64,000 nt of DNA from Polyodon spathula (taxonomy: Eukaryota; Chordata; Actinopteri; Acipenseriformes; Polyodontidae). Position 1 is the first letter of the stretch. Each line of letters starts with the position of its first letter. Of the stretch, positions 36,292 through 47,400 are shown one piece after another. The notes beneath the pieces are model-generated. The model had not been told where the DNA came from. It saw only the letters and a program-made list of their open reading frames with translations, and searched no databases. The translations under genes were made by a program, and so were the position numbers. The stretch covers positions 34,609,774 through 34,673,773 of the forward strand of contig NC_054548.1 of assembly GCF_017654505.1 (NCBI RefSeq). The letters are read 5' to 3'.

Positions 36292-36965
36292 TGTAACAGG
36301 GGCGGGGTCTGTGCCCAGGAAGATCTGCCTTTCAGTCATGGCGATGACATAGAGAGGTGGGGAAGAGGATGTGTGGACTTTCTCTGGCTGAGAGGCGGGT
36401 CTTGGGGGATTACTCGGCCCATAAGTACTGCGCTTGGTTGTGCATTTGGGTGGCCGTGATTTAGAATACACAGAGACACCGGTAGAGAAGGCTTGGGGTT
36501 GGAACGAGAGAACAAAATCAGGCAAGCACAGCTGAGGAAGACAGCCCGCCTTAAACAAATAAAATAAGAATTTATTCAAAATATTACGTACCCAAGGGGA
36601 TGTGTGTAGAGATAGGGGAACCTTGGCCACCCAAGTGTATAGGGCACAGCGAAGCGTAGGACAGCGACCTGAGCTGACCGGCATAGCGGCAGTGGGGGCA
36701 CTGGGAAAGCAGCACTTTTGTTTTGTAGGTTTATTACTGTGTTTTATTTTCCCTTTTTCTTTCTCTTTTGGTTTTCATTGTTCTTTTCAGCACCTGTGAG
36801 TACACCAGCACTGAACTGTCTACCCGTCTTGTTATTCCCATAGATCTGTTTACCATTGGTGGTATTGAGGCCACAGATCTCTGTATTTCACAGGCTGAAA
36901 TAAATAATTACCAAAAGCAACTGAATAAATAAAATTGTGCTCCTGTGCGGTGTTTCCCAAATACA
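36292..36965 (+). mobile_element. 3' LTR of Gmr1-like gypsy element 2
   Basis: Starts TGTAACAGGGGCGGGG immediately after a polypurine tract. It contains ATAAGTACTGCGCTTGG (promoter-like) and AATAAA signals at about 36900 and 36925. The right border is approximate, set by comparison with the solo LTR at 29616 (CTGAAATAAAT followed by about 60 bp). Confidence 0.75.
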
Positions 36966-37723
36966 CTTTTCTGTCTCACTTGTCAGTGAATACCCACACC
37001 CTTCCACAAACATATATATACCAACAAGTTGTTGATGCCGTCTCAGAACTGACCAAATAAAATTGCAAATGAACATATTAATTGTGTTTTATTTGTTTGC
37101 ATCATTTATCACAACAGTAAATCTTTTTTTAAACTTAAAAGAAAGAAGAGAATCTCTGACAGCACTCCTCAGATCACTGCTGTCCAATTGAAACTGGTGG
37201 CTGAGGTAACCTTCACAGTTGCCAAATCTGCTTATAATACACGGGATTGGGCTTTTATTTTTGAGACTCGCTTGTTGGAATTTGCAAAAACACCCATACT
37301 CTAACTGTTAGACTATTGTTGTTTATGCTAGTTCCAAACAGCAACCAATAGAGTCTAATAGAGTCTAACATGTTGTTTTGGGCTTGTCTTGCAGTGCCGC
37401 TTTTTTTCTCGTGAGTCTTGGCAACACTGGTAACCTTCCGCGTCTGTCTCACAGGCAGCCACTGATTCCTGAATACCTCATTTTGCTGTTGACAAGAGTT
37501 TGTGCAGGATACAGCAGGCAGTGGCAATTTTGAGAACGGATACTGCACTTCAGTCTGTTTCATCAGTATCTGCCACCTCCCTTTTCCCAAGCGTGGTCTT
37601 GAATGCTTCCTCAGTAGCTGTCAGCCATCTGGACAGGTAGGGTTTCTACACCAGGGCAGTACATGCAGCATAACCTGATCCCCTATGTGCTGTATTCCCT
37701 GAATGAAAGGGAAATATATATTT
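36966..37723. other. No gene recognised
   Basis: Mixed-composition spacer between the LTR and the TA microsatellite. A minus-strand frame at 37255-37590 has no recognisable domain. Confidence 0.45.
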
Positions 37724-37726
37724 ATA

Positions 37727-37803
<77 letters not shown>
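37724..37803. repeat. (TA)n microsatellite, left of Tc1 element
   Basis: About 35 or more TA dinucleotides. It forms the target context of the adjacent Tc1 insertion; a matching run lies at 39311-39379. Confidence 0.95.
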
Positions 37804-37809
<6 letters not shown>

Positions 37810-39308
37810 AATCAAACTCAAATTCAATTATTGTAAGGTGACATTGGTTTTATGTTGGGAAATATTTTTAAGAAAAATAAAAAACTGAAATATCTTGCTT
37901 GCATAAGTATTCAACCCCCACACATTAATATTTGGTAGAGCCACCTTTCGCTGCAATAACAGCTTTAAGTCTTTTGGGGTAAGTATGTACCAGCTTTGCA
38001 CACAGTGTCGGAGTGATTTTGGCCCATTCTTCTTGGCAGATTTGCTCCAGGTTGTTCAGGTTGGTTGGACGACGCTTGTGGACCGCAATTTTCAAATAGT
38101 GCCACAGATTCTCAATGGGATTGAGATCAGGACTTTGACTGGGCCACTGTAGGACATTCACCTTTTTGTTCTTGAGCCACTCCAATGTTGCTTTGGCCTT
38201 GTGCTTGGGATCATTGTCCTGCTGAAAGGTGAATTTCCTCCCAAGCTTCAGTTTTTTAGTGGACTGAAGCAGATTCTCTTGCAGTATTTTCCTGTATTTT
38301 GCTCCATCCATTCTTCCTTCAATTGTAACAAGATGCCCAGTCCCTGCTGATGAGAAGCATCCCCACAGCATGATGCTGCCACCACCATACTTCACTGTAG
38401 GAATGGTGTGTCTTGAGGCATGGGCAGTGTTAGGTTTGCACCACACATAGCGCTTTGAGTTCTGGCCAAAAAGCTCTATCTTGGTCTCATCTGACCACAA
38501 AACCTTTTCCCACATTGCAGCTGGGTCACTCTCATGCTTTCTGGCAAACTCCAGACGTGCTTTCAGATGGTACTTTTTGAGTAACGGCTTCTTTCTTGCC
38601 ACCCTCCCATGCAGGCCAGTGTTATGCAGAGCTCTTGATATGGTTGACTGGTGCACCATTACTCCACTCCCAGCCATTGAACTCTGTAGCTCCTTCAAAG
38701 TGATTGTTGGCCTCTCTGTGGCTTCTCTCACAAGTCTCCTTGTTTGAGCGTTGAGTTTTGAGGGACGGCCTTTTCTTGGCAGTGCCTGGGTGGTGTGATG
38801 CAGCTTCCACTTCCTGATTATTGATCCAACTGTGCTCACTGGGATATCCAAACACTTGGATATTATTTTGTACCCTTTCCCTAATCTATGCATTTATATT
38901 ATTTTATCTCTAACTTCTGTAGAATGTTCATTTTCCTTCAGATTCACAGCCTTACCAATGATCCTTCAACAGTGGGGTTTTTATCCAGAAAATGTGACAG
39001 CAACTTTAATAATTCACAGGTGGAGGCCAATGGTAAGGTAATTGTGTCCTCGTTAGGGCAATTTCTTTCATCGGTACAAACTGGGAGCTTCCGCAGCATA
39101 GGGGTGGAATACTTATGCAAGCAAGATATTTCAGTTTTTTATTTTTCTTAAAAATATTTCCCAACATAAAACCAATGTCACCTTACAATAATTGATTCTG
39201 AGTTTCAGTGTTTAATGATAAAATATCAAACAGAACGAAATTTCAATGTACATTTGTAATTCGGTTATGTGAGAGAATTGGTCAGGGGTCTGAATACTTT
39301 TGCAAGCC

Positions 39309-39310
<2 letters not shown>
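37804..39310 (-). mobile_element. Tc1-like transposon in a (TA)n run, left terminal repeat incomplete
   Basis: Inverted repeats: 37826-37918 matches the reverse complement of 39100-39195 (GTAAGGTGACATTGGTTTTA and GAAATATCTTGCTTGCATAA blocks). The right arm continues outward about 100 bp to TACTTTTGCAAGCCAC at 39310, the usual Tc1 terminus. The left arm lacks this outer part and passes straight into (TA)n, so one end is deleted. The transposase is on the minus strand. Confidence 0.85.
37925..38893 (-). CDS. Tc1/mariner transposase, 322 aa, near-intact
   Basis: DDE transposase that would cut and paste at TA sites. The N-terminal paired-type DNA-binding region is present (residues 1-100; LDIPVSTVGSIIRKWK at 15-30). 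The catalytic triad reads Asp135 (LWSDE), Asp226 (FQQDNDPKH) and Glu261 (NPIENLW), giving the DD34E spacing. The Gly-rich GGGSIMLWGC box is at 170-179. About 20 N-terminal residues normally precede this start; they can still be read upstream but are cut off by an in-frame TAA immediately before the Met at 38893. So the open frame is long but probably produces at best an N-truncated protein, and one terminal repeat is also damaged. Confidence 0.85.
   Translation of the reverse strand: MHRLGKGYKIISKCLDIPVSTVGSIIRKWKLHHTTQALPRKGRPSKLNAQTRRLVREATERPTITLKELQSSMAGSGVMVHQSTISRALHNTGLHGRVARKKPLLKKYHLKARLEFARKHESDPAAMWEKVLWSDETKIELFGQNSKRYVWCKPNTAHASRHTIPTVKYGGGSIMLWGCFSSAGTGHLVTIEGRMDGAKYRKILQENLLQSTKKLKLGRKFTFQQDNDPKHKAKATLEWLKNKKVNVLQWPSQSPDLNPIENLWHYLKIAVHKRRPTNLNNLEQICQEEWAKITPTLCAKLVHTYPKRLKAVIAAKGGSTKY

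Positions 39311-39380
<70 letters not shown>
39311..39380. repeat. (TA)n microsatellite, right of Tc1 element
   Basis: About 33 TA units with one dropped base near 39345. Confidence 0.95.
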
Positions 39381-41039
39381 GTCTCCACCGGTTTTCAGCC
39401 ATGGTGATCTGCAATACCTGTTGGTCAGTTTAATTTTATACCTCTGATTTTTAATGAATCAGTCGTAAGATGAATGAGTTGAAACAGTATTCACTACTAA
39501 CGACATGACACCCCATTAATGATAATTGAAAAACAATATGGGCAAGAGCAGTAAAACAAGATATTAACCAACCAGGTATTTTGCTTTATTACAGCAGCTT
39601 AGATTCACTTGTGTACCAGTTAGTTCTCTGTGCATGCAAAAACACATTTTCACAAAACATCACAAGAACTTTACGCGTTGCTAATTTACATATCAACCCC
39701 CACCTTTCCCATTTATTTGCATGAAGTCGGGTGAAAAGCCTGGTTTACTAGAGTAAAATAAACTGAGCGAATGGAAACCCAAAAAAGCATTTTCACAAGA
39801 CATCTTTCTTTAGCAAATGTCTCGAGCTAAAAAATAAAATAAAATAAAGACATGCATGGAAACTCCACCATTAACTCTACAGCAAACTGATCCTGAAGAA
39901 AACCTGGTGGCCAATGACTAGCACATATTTACACACACAGTCCCTGAACCCCATTCCCCATTGTATTCTCCACTGCATTAATGGGAGGTGCTCGTGATTA
40001 AAATAAAAATTAAAATTCAGAAGAACAAGAACCAGGGAGGCCCAGTTGCATAATTTAAGGGGTATGTTACATTAGATTGAATGTCTTTTAAACACTAGCT
40101 ATAATGGAAATGTGAAAATGACATGCATTGTTAATATATCCTGATATTAAAACAGTTAGGCAGTGACTTTTCATTGCAATGAACAACTTCGGTAATGTAA
40201 TCAGACATCCAGAACAGTAGTGTCTGTGTGATATTTATAAGGGCGGAGCACACTGTGCTTGCTTTGTAACCTCACATAAGCTCCTCTCACGGGGATGCTT
40301 AAGCATTCTTTAACTTAGCTAGCAGCCATGACTGATCTGTAAAACAAAAGACCAATTACTATGTTTATTTGCTGGAAACATAAACAGAAATCTATGTAAA
40401 TATATAAATCTAAAATATATCAAGGTAAATGAAAACTGTCTCAATTTGAACTAGATTATCAACTCAACTCTACACACAAAAAAAGTCAAATTAGAAATAT
40501 TTTATGTATTTAAAAATATATAATCAGCTATACTTGTACTTATTTTAGGTAAAGAGGAGCTGGATTTTGAGTTTTAAGAGTCAATGAAAGTAAAGACATT
40601 TTTAAGTCACACATGAAAAACAATCTTGTTTTGTTTTTTGCTGGCGTTGCTGTGTTGTGGGATAGGAAATGTAGTTGCCGGCACTTCTCAAACATTTTAA
40701 AGCAAAAAGAAGAGACTGAATAGTAACAGTGACACGAGTGGGGTTAATTAAAAAATACATTTATTGCGAAAAACGCAATACCATCTCGTAATAACGAAAG
40801 GAATATTTTTTTTCTATGTGGCACTGATGTGCCTTTGTGCTATTTCTCTTCATCTACCCACATATTTAAAAACGTAAAATGTGCAACATGTGATACAAGA
40901 GTGTCTTTATGTATATTGGTATTCTAGCTTTGCAGTAGCTATGACAATTTCAATATGTGACAATATATTAGATGTGTTATCCAAAATTCACTATACATGT
41001 ACTTATTATAACATAACTGTATTCTGTATTTCGCTTCGG
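39381..41039. other. Upstream region of URB1; no gene recognised
   Basis: AT-rich, with no coding exon or transposon that I can name. Minor frames are not supported. Confidence 0.45.
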
Positions 41040-41209
41040 TTTTCATTATTTGTGTGGTTCTTGTTTCTGTTGAGTCTGGAAATTCCGCGGACAGTTTCCT
41101 GTACGGAGGACGCACGTGTGTGTGTTGTAATCCTGTACAGACTGTGTCATTCGCGTGCTGCTCGGCATGTTTAGAGTTTGTTTTTAACGACTGTAGTTAA
41201 TTTAAGAAA
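41040..41209 (+). promoter_or_regulatory. URB1: Putative URB1 promoter and 5' UTR with CACGTG E-box
   Basis: Lies directly before the URB1 start codon. Contains CpG-bearing blocks (ATTCCGCGGACAG, GTACGGAGGACGCACGTG) and a palindromic CACGTG at 41113-41118, 92 bp before the ATG. No TATA box is evident. CACGTG is the Myc/Max-type E-box often found in promoters of ribosome-biogenesis genes; its use here is inferred. Confidence 0.5.
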
Positions 41210-41345
41210 ATGTCGAAAAAGCGTAAAACCGAGTGCTTGGAGGAATCCAACCCTGGTAATGTTAAGAAGGCTAAAGTGATGGAAGTTGAGTTCACTGGGA
41301 CTCAGTTTAAAAGCATGCTGAAAGAGCCTGCGAAAGCGTGGAAAG
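41210..41345 (+). CDS. URB1: URB1 exon 1 (coding part)
   Basis: 136 nt, 45 codons plus one base, ending AAAG|GTAAGG. Encodes the basic N-terminus and [13 protein letters not shown], corresponding to human LTGVRFKAQLKDP. Confidence 0.93.
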
Positions 41346-44256
41346 GTAAGGAAAAGATCAGCGTCTGCACCATTTTTGTTCTTCCAAATTTGTTTGAAGT
41401 TTGTTTTATTCATTTTTTTGTTTATAAACTTTGCTGAATGGTTAATGTCAAGTGTTTACTTGATACGATGTGGCTAAAACCTATTTGGTTACATTAAAAC
41501 AATTACTGATATTATGTAAATACATTTTCCATCTGACATGCAGCCCACTCTTGAGCAACTTGACTGTCCCACAATGCAGATTAATTTGTTAGGAACATAA
41601 TTGTATTCAGCGAGTCTAAAGAACTTTCCAAATCACAGATTCTGTTCACGGAGTGCTCAGGCCCCCTACACACCGGACACAATGCGGCAACATTAATATA
41701 ACTCATAGTACTCTTGATAAATGCCTTTCACACCCGAGAAGACACTGGAGCGACGCGAAATAAATAGGATTGAATGATATGATTTCATCGCGCGACCACT
41801 GGGGAATTTAAGCAAATATGAGAACAGTTTAATTGCACGTTGTCCACGGTTGAAGCAATATCCAAAGTGACGGAGACAGAAATAATAGGCTACTTGCCGT
41901 GGAAAACTACTCCGAGTTTAACGACAGAGATAACCGCAATTATAAAGATACAGAGATGAAAGACAATATATGGGAGTCCATTTTAAGGAATTGGATATGC
42001 CTGGTACGTGCGATTATTATGTTAAAATACCGTCAGAGAAGACACTCAATTTCCACATCATGTTGACTAATATGTCCCAGTCTTGATCATAGTTTTGCCA
42101 ATAGCAGTTTTCCCATCAGGTGTGTGGAGAACGGACTTCTAGCTGCGTATCCTATGTTTTTACCCACATAGGAACCACAGCAAATTGAGCATTCAGTATT
42201 TATCCCTCCAGCTCAATACATTAGACTTGACACTGAACCAGTGCAGTGCTGGGTGCCTAGAATGTGCTCTATACCCTGTTTTATAGTATTATGGCAAGTT
42301 ACACCCCTTTTCATAAAACTCATCAGACAAAAATACTTTTGGCTTAGGTGAAGCAGTTAACCTGCATCTTGTAAAGCGCTTTGTGATGGTGATCCACTAT
42401 GAAAGGCGCTATATAAAATAAATTGATTGAACCTTGATTAGGATAGTCATCTATATACTTTTTTTTTGCGATGTGTTTTGCAAGGCTGGCGAGTCATTCA
42501 GCAGATTATTTGTAATTGACAGTGCAGTTTGAAGCTGTTGTCTAATATTTTTTACTGTTTCATATTGTAGGATTGGATGTTTTTATATCCATTTCTAAAA
42601 CATTACCCAGTTGTGAATTATATGATGTTGTAGAAGGCTATATTAAAATCTCGATGGAATGTGCCGAAATCTTTAAATTGCTGGAGGGAGAAAAGCATCA
42701 AGAAAGTGAGGTGAGTAGTACCTGTATTCTGTTTTTATAGATTACTATATCTGACACATACATACATAATACTATCTATCTATCTATATATATCTATATA
42801 TATATATATATATGACAACATATGGAATGAAGACTCGTCACCCAGAGGTCCCCAAACCTTTATTCTTTTACCCGGTGCGTTCCTTTTGCTCTTTGTTTGG
42901 CACAGTGCCCCATGAAGCAAGTTCCAGGCAAAGACACATTTTAAGAGTGCAATAAAACAATGATTATGTTATATAACTACTCATTTAAAAAAAGCAAAAA
43001 AACATTGTTAGTGGTTTCACTTTATAGAACCCTAACCCTAGCCCCTTCATCTAACCCTAGCCCTTTCATATAGACTTTATTTTGCACAACATGTTTTTGC
43101 TGAGAATTTACTTCTATGACTCGCCTACATTTTGGGAACAGCAGTGATTTAAGAGGCAAATTGGGCCCTAGTGTACCAAGGTTATAGGAAAGAAAATGTT
43201 AACACTTAAGTATTTTTTTTCTTTTATTGGCTTAGTTAAAGATTTCAAGATTATGGGATCTGTTAAAAAAAAAAAAAAATTGCAACCACTTACCATTTGC
43301 AAACATGTCATTTCTTTTTTAAGATGGTGTTGATCTTTCAAACCCTGGAAGCCATCTTGCTGCGGACAGCCAGTGATCTGTCCCATTTTAGCATGGTGGG
43401 CATGGCCATTGTGAAAAAAGTTATAAGCAGCCACATGAAATTGATCTATGCTGCTTTGTATTCGGACAGCCACAGGTAAGTCTTGGTTGTTAATAAACTT
43501 CACTGGCTTGGTTTACATGAAAAAGTAAAAATAGATCTCGCCACCTTTGCCACGTTATTTTGGTAGTGTAACATTAATTGCATTGTCGCTTACTGGCCTT
43601 TAATTACATTAGAAAGTTTACATCACAAATGGGATCTTTACTGCTGAAGTCTCATGAACAGAGGCTAGGCTTTCAAACTTGTTGCAATGCAATGCAAAAA
43701 TAAAATTTTATTGCGTTTGTGCTGTGATTTATCCACCCTTTTTAGCCACTATATTTTGGCCGTGCACTTCCTGTTGTGCGATGTGTGTGCTACTCGCATA
43801 CTTATGACACTGAAGAGAGAATTGTGAGTTTTGTAAACTGCATGTAAACCAAGCCAATGTTATAGTTGTTTATTCCAGGTCTCTGGAATGAAATTGACTT
43901 GTCTATGGGAAGCAACACCAGTTTTTATGGTCATAATGAGTGTTCATATTGTCGTTACTCTGTTGTCCATTATCATCAGCAAGGTTACATACACCCAGGA
44001 AAGTCATATAGAACCAAGTTCCAAAACCCACTGATAAGTGTTGAGTCACACATTTGTAAGTGGTACATGTTTACTGTAAAAAAAGCACTCATCTGTTAGC
44101 AGCAAGTAACAAAAATGAAGGGGGGGGACTTGAGATAAGAGAATAATACACATAACAAGAAACACAGATGGTACTGCTAGATGTTTTTAAATCCATCAGA
44201 AAGCAAACGGAAACATACATTTACAGATAATTTACAGTGTAAGTCTGACGCTCAGA

Positions 44257-44288
<32 letters not shown>

Positions 44289-44387
44289 ATAATATATATA
44301 TATATAATCTATATATATATATATATATCTCTAGATATAGATAGATATATATCTATCTGTCTATCTATCTATCTCTATATTATATAT

Positions 44388-44426
<39 letters not shown>

Positions 44427-47400
44427 ATATGTATTTAAGTATAAATGTTCACTCTTACACAGGTATGTTCGACTGTGTCTTAACTTGCTGTCTGCAATGG
44501 TGTCTCAAGGGCCAGATTCTGCCAGGGAAGTCTTTAACCACTTCGATTTCAGCAAAAGTCTCTCTGGATTGGCAAAGAAACGTGACAGAAAGGTAAAGTA
44601 ATAAATTCAAGTCCTAGTAACTTGCCTCTCTCAACTACTGTAGATACAAGGGTTGGACCGTGCCATTGTCCATAGCACTGCCTGTCGACCTGCCAGAGTA
44701 GAATTGATTGAACTCCCTTTAAATCACTTTCTGTACTTTTCTCATAGTTCTCAAGCCTTTGTCTTAATGAGTTATAAAAAGTGGTGGTGCTTCCACTGTT
44801 TACCGTTTCACTGCTGTTGTGTAATTTCAGTTAAGGGCGCTTTCACACATACACCACGATTCAATATATCGCAGGTGTTGGGGTCCAATATAAATCTGCT
44901 GTATATCAAGGTCCATGAGAGACCCATAGAAAAACAAATAGGCTAATAACAAATACTGTACAACCACTCCTTCGTTTTATCGGGCGCGTCAGGGTCGTGT
45001 AAATCCTCTACGCAACCTGCTTTTTCTCATTTTTCATATAAAAAGCAGCACACCATTTTAATTCGTACCGTGGAGGGTAATTGCTTCTCATTAACTTCAG
45101 TCTCCAATTAATTTCTTGAGTCTTCCTCTCCTTTCTCAAATGCCCAAACCCGCTGCATTGAAAGAGTCCACTCCCATCAGGCTTGTTGCTAGGGAGCTGA
45201 CGTCACTGCCCTGTGACTTTTGCTAGTGCATTGCTGCTGCTGCCACAAGTGAACACCTCGTTGGCTAAAATAAAAACCACTTCAACAAGTACATGTTTAA
45301 TTTGCTTTGTGTTATTGTGCAGTGTGTGTGTATATGATAACAGTACAATGTTAATTCTTTGTTTTTAATTGTTTTGTATATTTTTGTTTGTGGTGTGCAG
45401 TATGAAATAAAACACACAGTAATTCTAAGTGCCAATGTAATTTTACTTAGACAGTAAAAATGGGGAGCCAACTCTGCTACAGCGATACATCCGAAACCAC
45501 AGTATAGCAAGGGGAGATATAATGAGGGGTGAGTGTAGTTCATTGACACTTTGATGCAGATTGAAATGTGGTTTGGTTCGCTTGAAGTGATATGTGAAAC
45601 CTCTGAGAACCACGTAATCGGACCATGAAGCGCATCAAACCAAATGAACAGAGATCACTTGGAAGTGGACTCGGTACGTTTCCCACTCTGCTCCATTTCT
45701 GCATTTTGCAATATGAAACCAAACATACTCTGAATTCACTTGGAAACAAACCGCTGCAAACAGTGAAGCAAATTGTGGAAGTGATGTACTTCAGCAAGCA
45801 CCAAGGAAAGGCTTTCCCTTGTCGAACATACACAATAAGGGGTTGTCAAAAACACACACCAGACAAGAACACCATAATGTCACATGTAGACAATGGCACA
45901 TCACACAAAAATACCATGGGGTTGATTTACTAAGTGGTGTAACCATAGTATAGGAATCAGTAATTTGTGTATTCTTGGGAGTTTTGTTTTGTAGCTGCGG
46001 GATGAATTGTAATAGTTCAGCATGTTTTACATTTATTTGACTTTCTTAAATTCAAGTCAAGAGACATGAATACAGATATTTCATGTACAAGTTTCATTGC
46101 TTTTTGTCAAGTGGGCAGTTAAGTGCCTGTCACCTTGAGTTAACTAAGCTATATTGTTTGCAGTGCTGTTCTTTAGAAACAAACTGAACACTATCTATAC
46201 TGTAGTATACTACTATATATATATGCATATTATTAATTCATTTTAAATGTATTTTTTTTATTCTTTATTTTATGGACAGCAAGTGGTCTGCCTAGCACTT
46301 GTCCGTGGGACAATCAGAAAAAAATTCCTTAAAATCTAGCACTGTTGTCTCGCATCACCTCTTATCATATTTCATTGAATTACGATAAGATAGCATGCAA
46401 AAATTAATTTGAGCTAAATCCTTTTCTGCTCATGTAGTCTGTATATTTATTTTGCTATTTTTATGTTTTGCAGTTAACTGTACATGTTGTTGCTATTACT
46501 AGTCAGACTGGAAAGGCACCCATCTATCAAATATGTCTTCATTATGTGCACATGCTTCCATCCTGCATTGATGCGAGAGTGATTCTTGCTTTAAGTTAAA
46601 AATTGAAATATTTGTTGTGTTTTGTTTTTATACAGGGGAAACCTGATGTCCGCATGGCTTACACCCAGTTTGCTCTTTCTTTTATCATTACTGGGGATGC
46701 TAACACAGTAGGAAAGGTGCTGGAGCTCAAAGGTACTTCTGTTTGTTTTATCAGCCTGATAATTTAAAGTATATGGGGGCTGGGGGGGACGGACGACTTA
46801 GGCACCTAGAATTACATAGGGGAGTTAGCCTTCAAAAATTGTCTGCATAGACTTTCAATGTTTGGTCTCAAATGTGAACAATGCAAATCTTTCTTTTAGA
46901 TTTCATTCCTGACATTTTAAGTACAGGATTAAAGGAAGATCGGATTTCTACCATCAACCTCCTTTTATCCACGCTGCAAACTAAGGTAAGATGTTTAATA
47001 TGTTACTGTACTTAGATTTCAGTAGTTATTTCCATTCAGAATGAATGTCTCTGATTGACTGAGACAGAACTGTTGTGTTACAATACTGACATTATTTAGT
47101 TTTAAAAGGTTTTGTTTTATCGCGTAGCAAACAGACAACTAGCTACGCTGCTGGGTGTTTCTATACCTACATATATTTACACTATACTGTCATATACTCA
47201 CTCTAACTTGCATATATTCAAACCAGAACTCAGGGTTTTGGCTTAAACACACAAGCAAGCTAAATGAAAAGAGAACAAGCAAACAAGTGTGAAATAGCGA
47301 ACTAGTTTGTAAGTGTTCCCTGTAGCCTGAATTACTTCTGTACCTAAAGGAGAAACCTGGAAGTTGTGTCTTTCTTGCTTGCTGCTCGTTGCTGTACTTC

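Noticed and set aside
43026..43066. CCCTAACCCTAGCCC, telomere-like repeats
   Set aside because: Only a few imperfect units and not in tandem; insufficient for an interstitial telomere.
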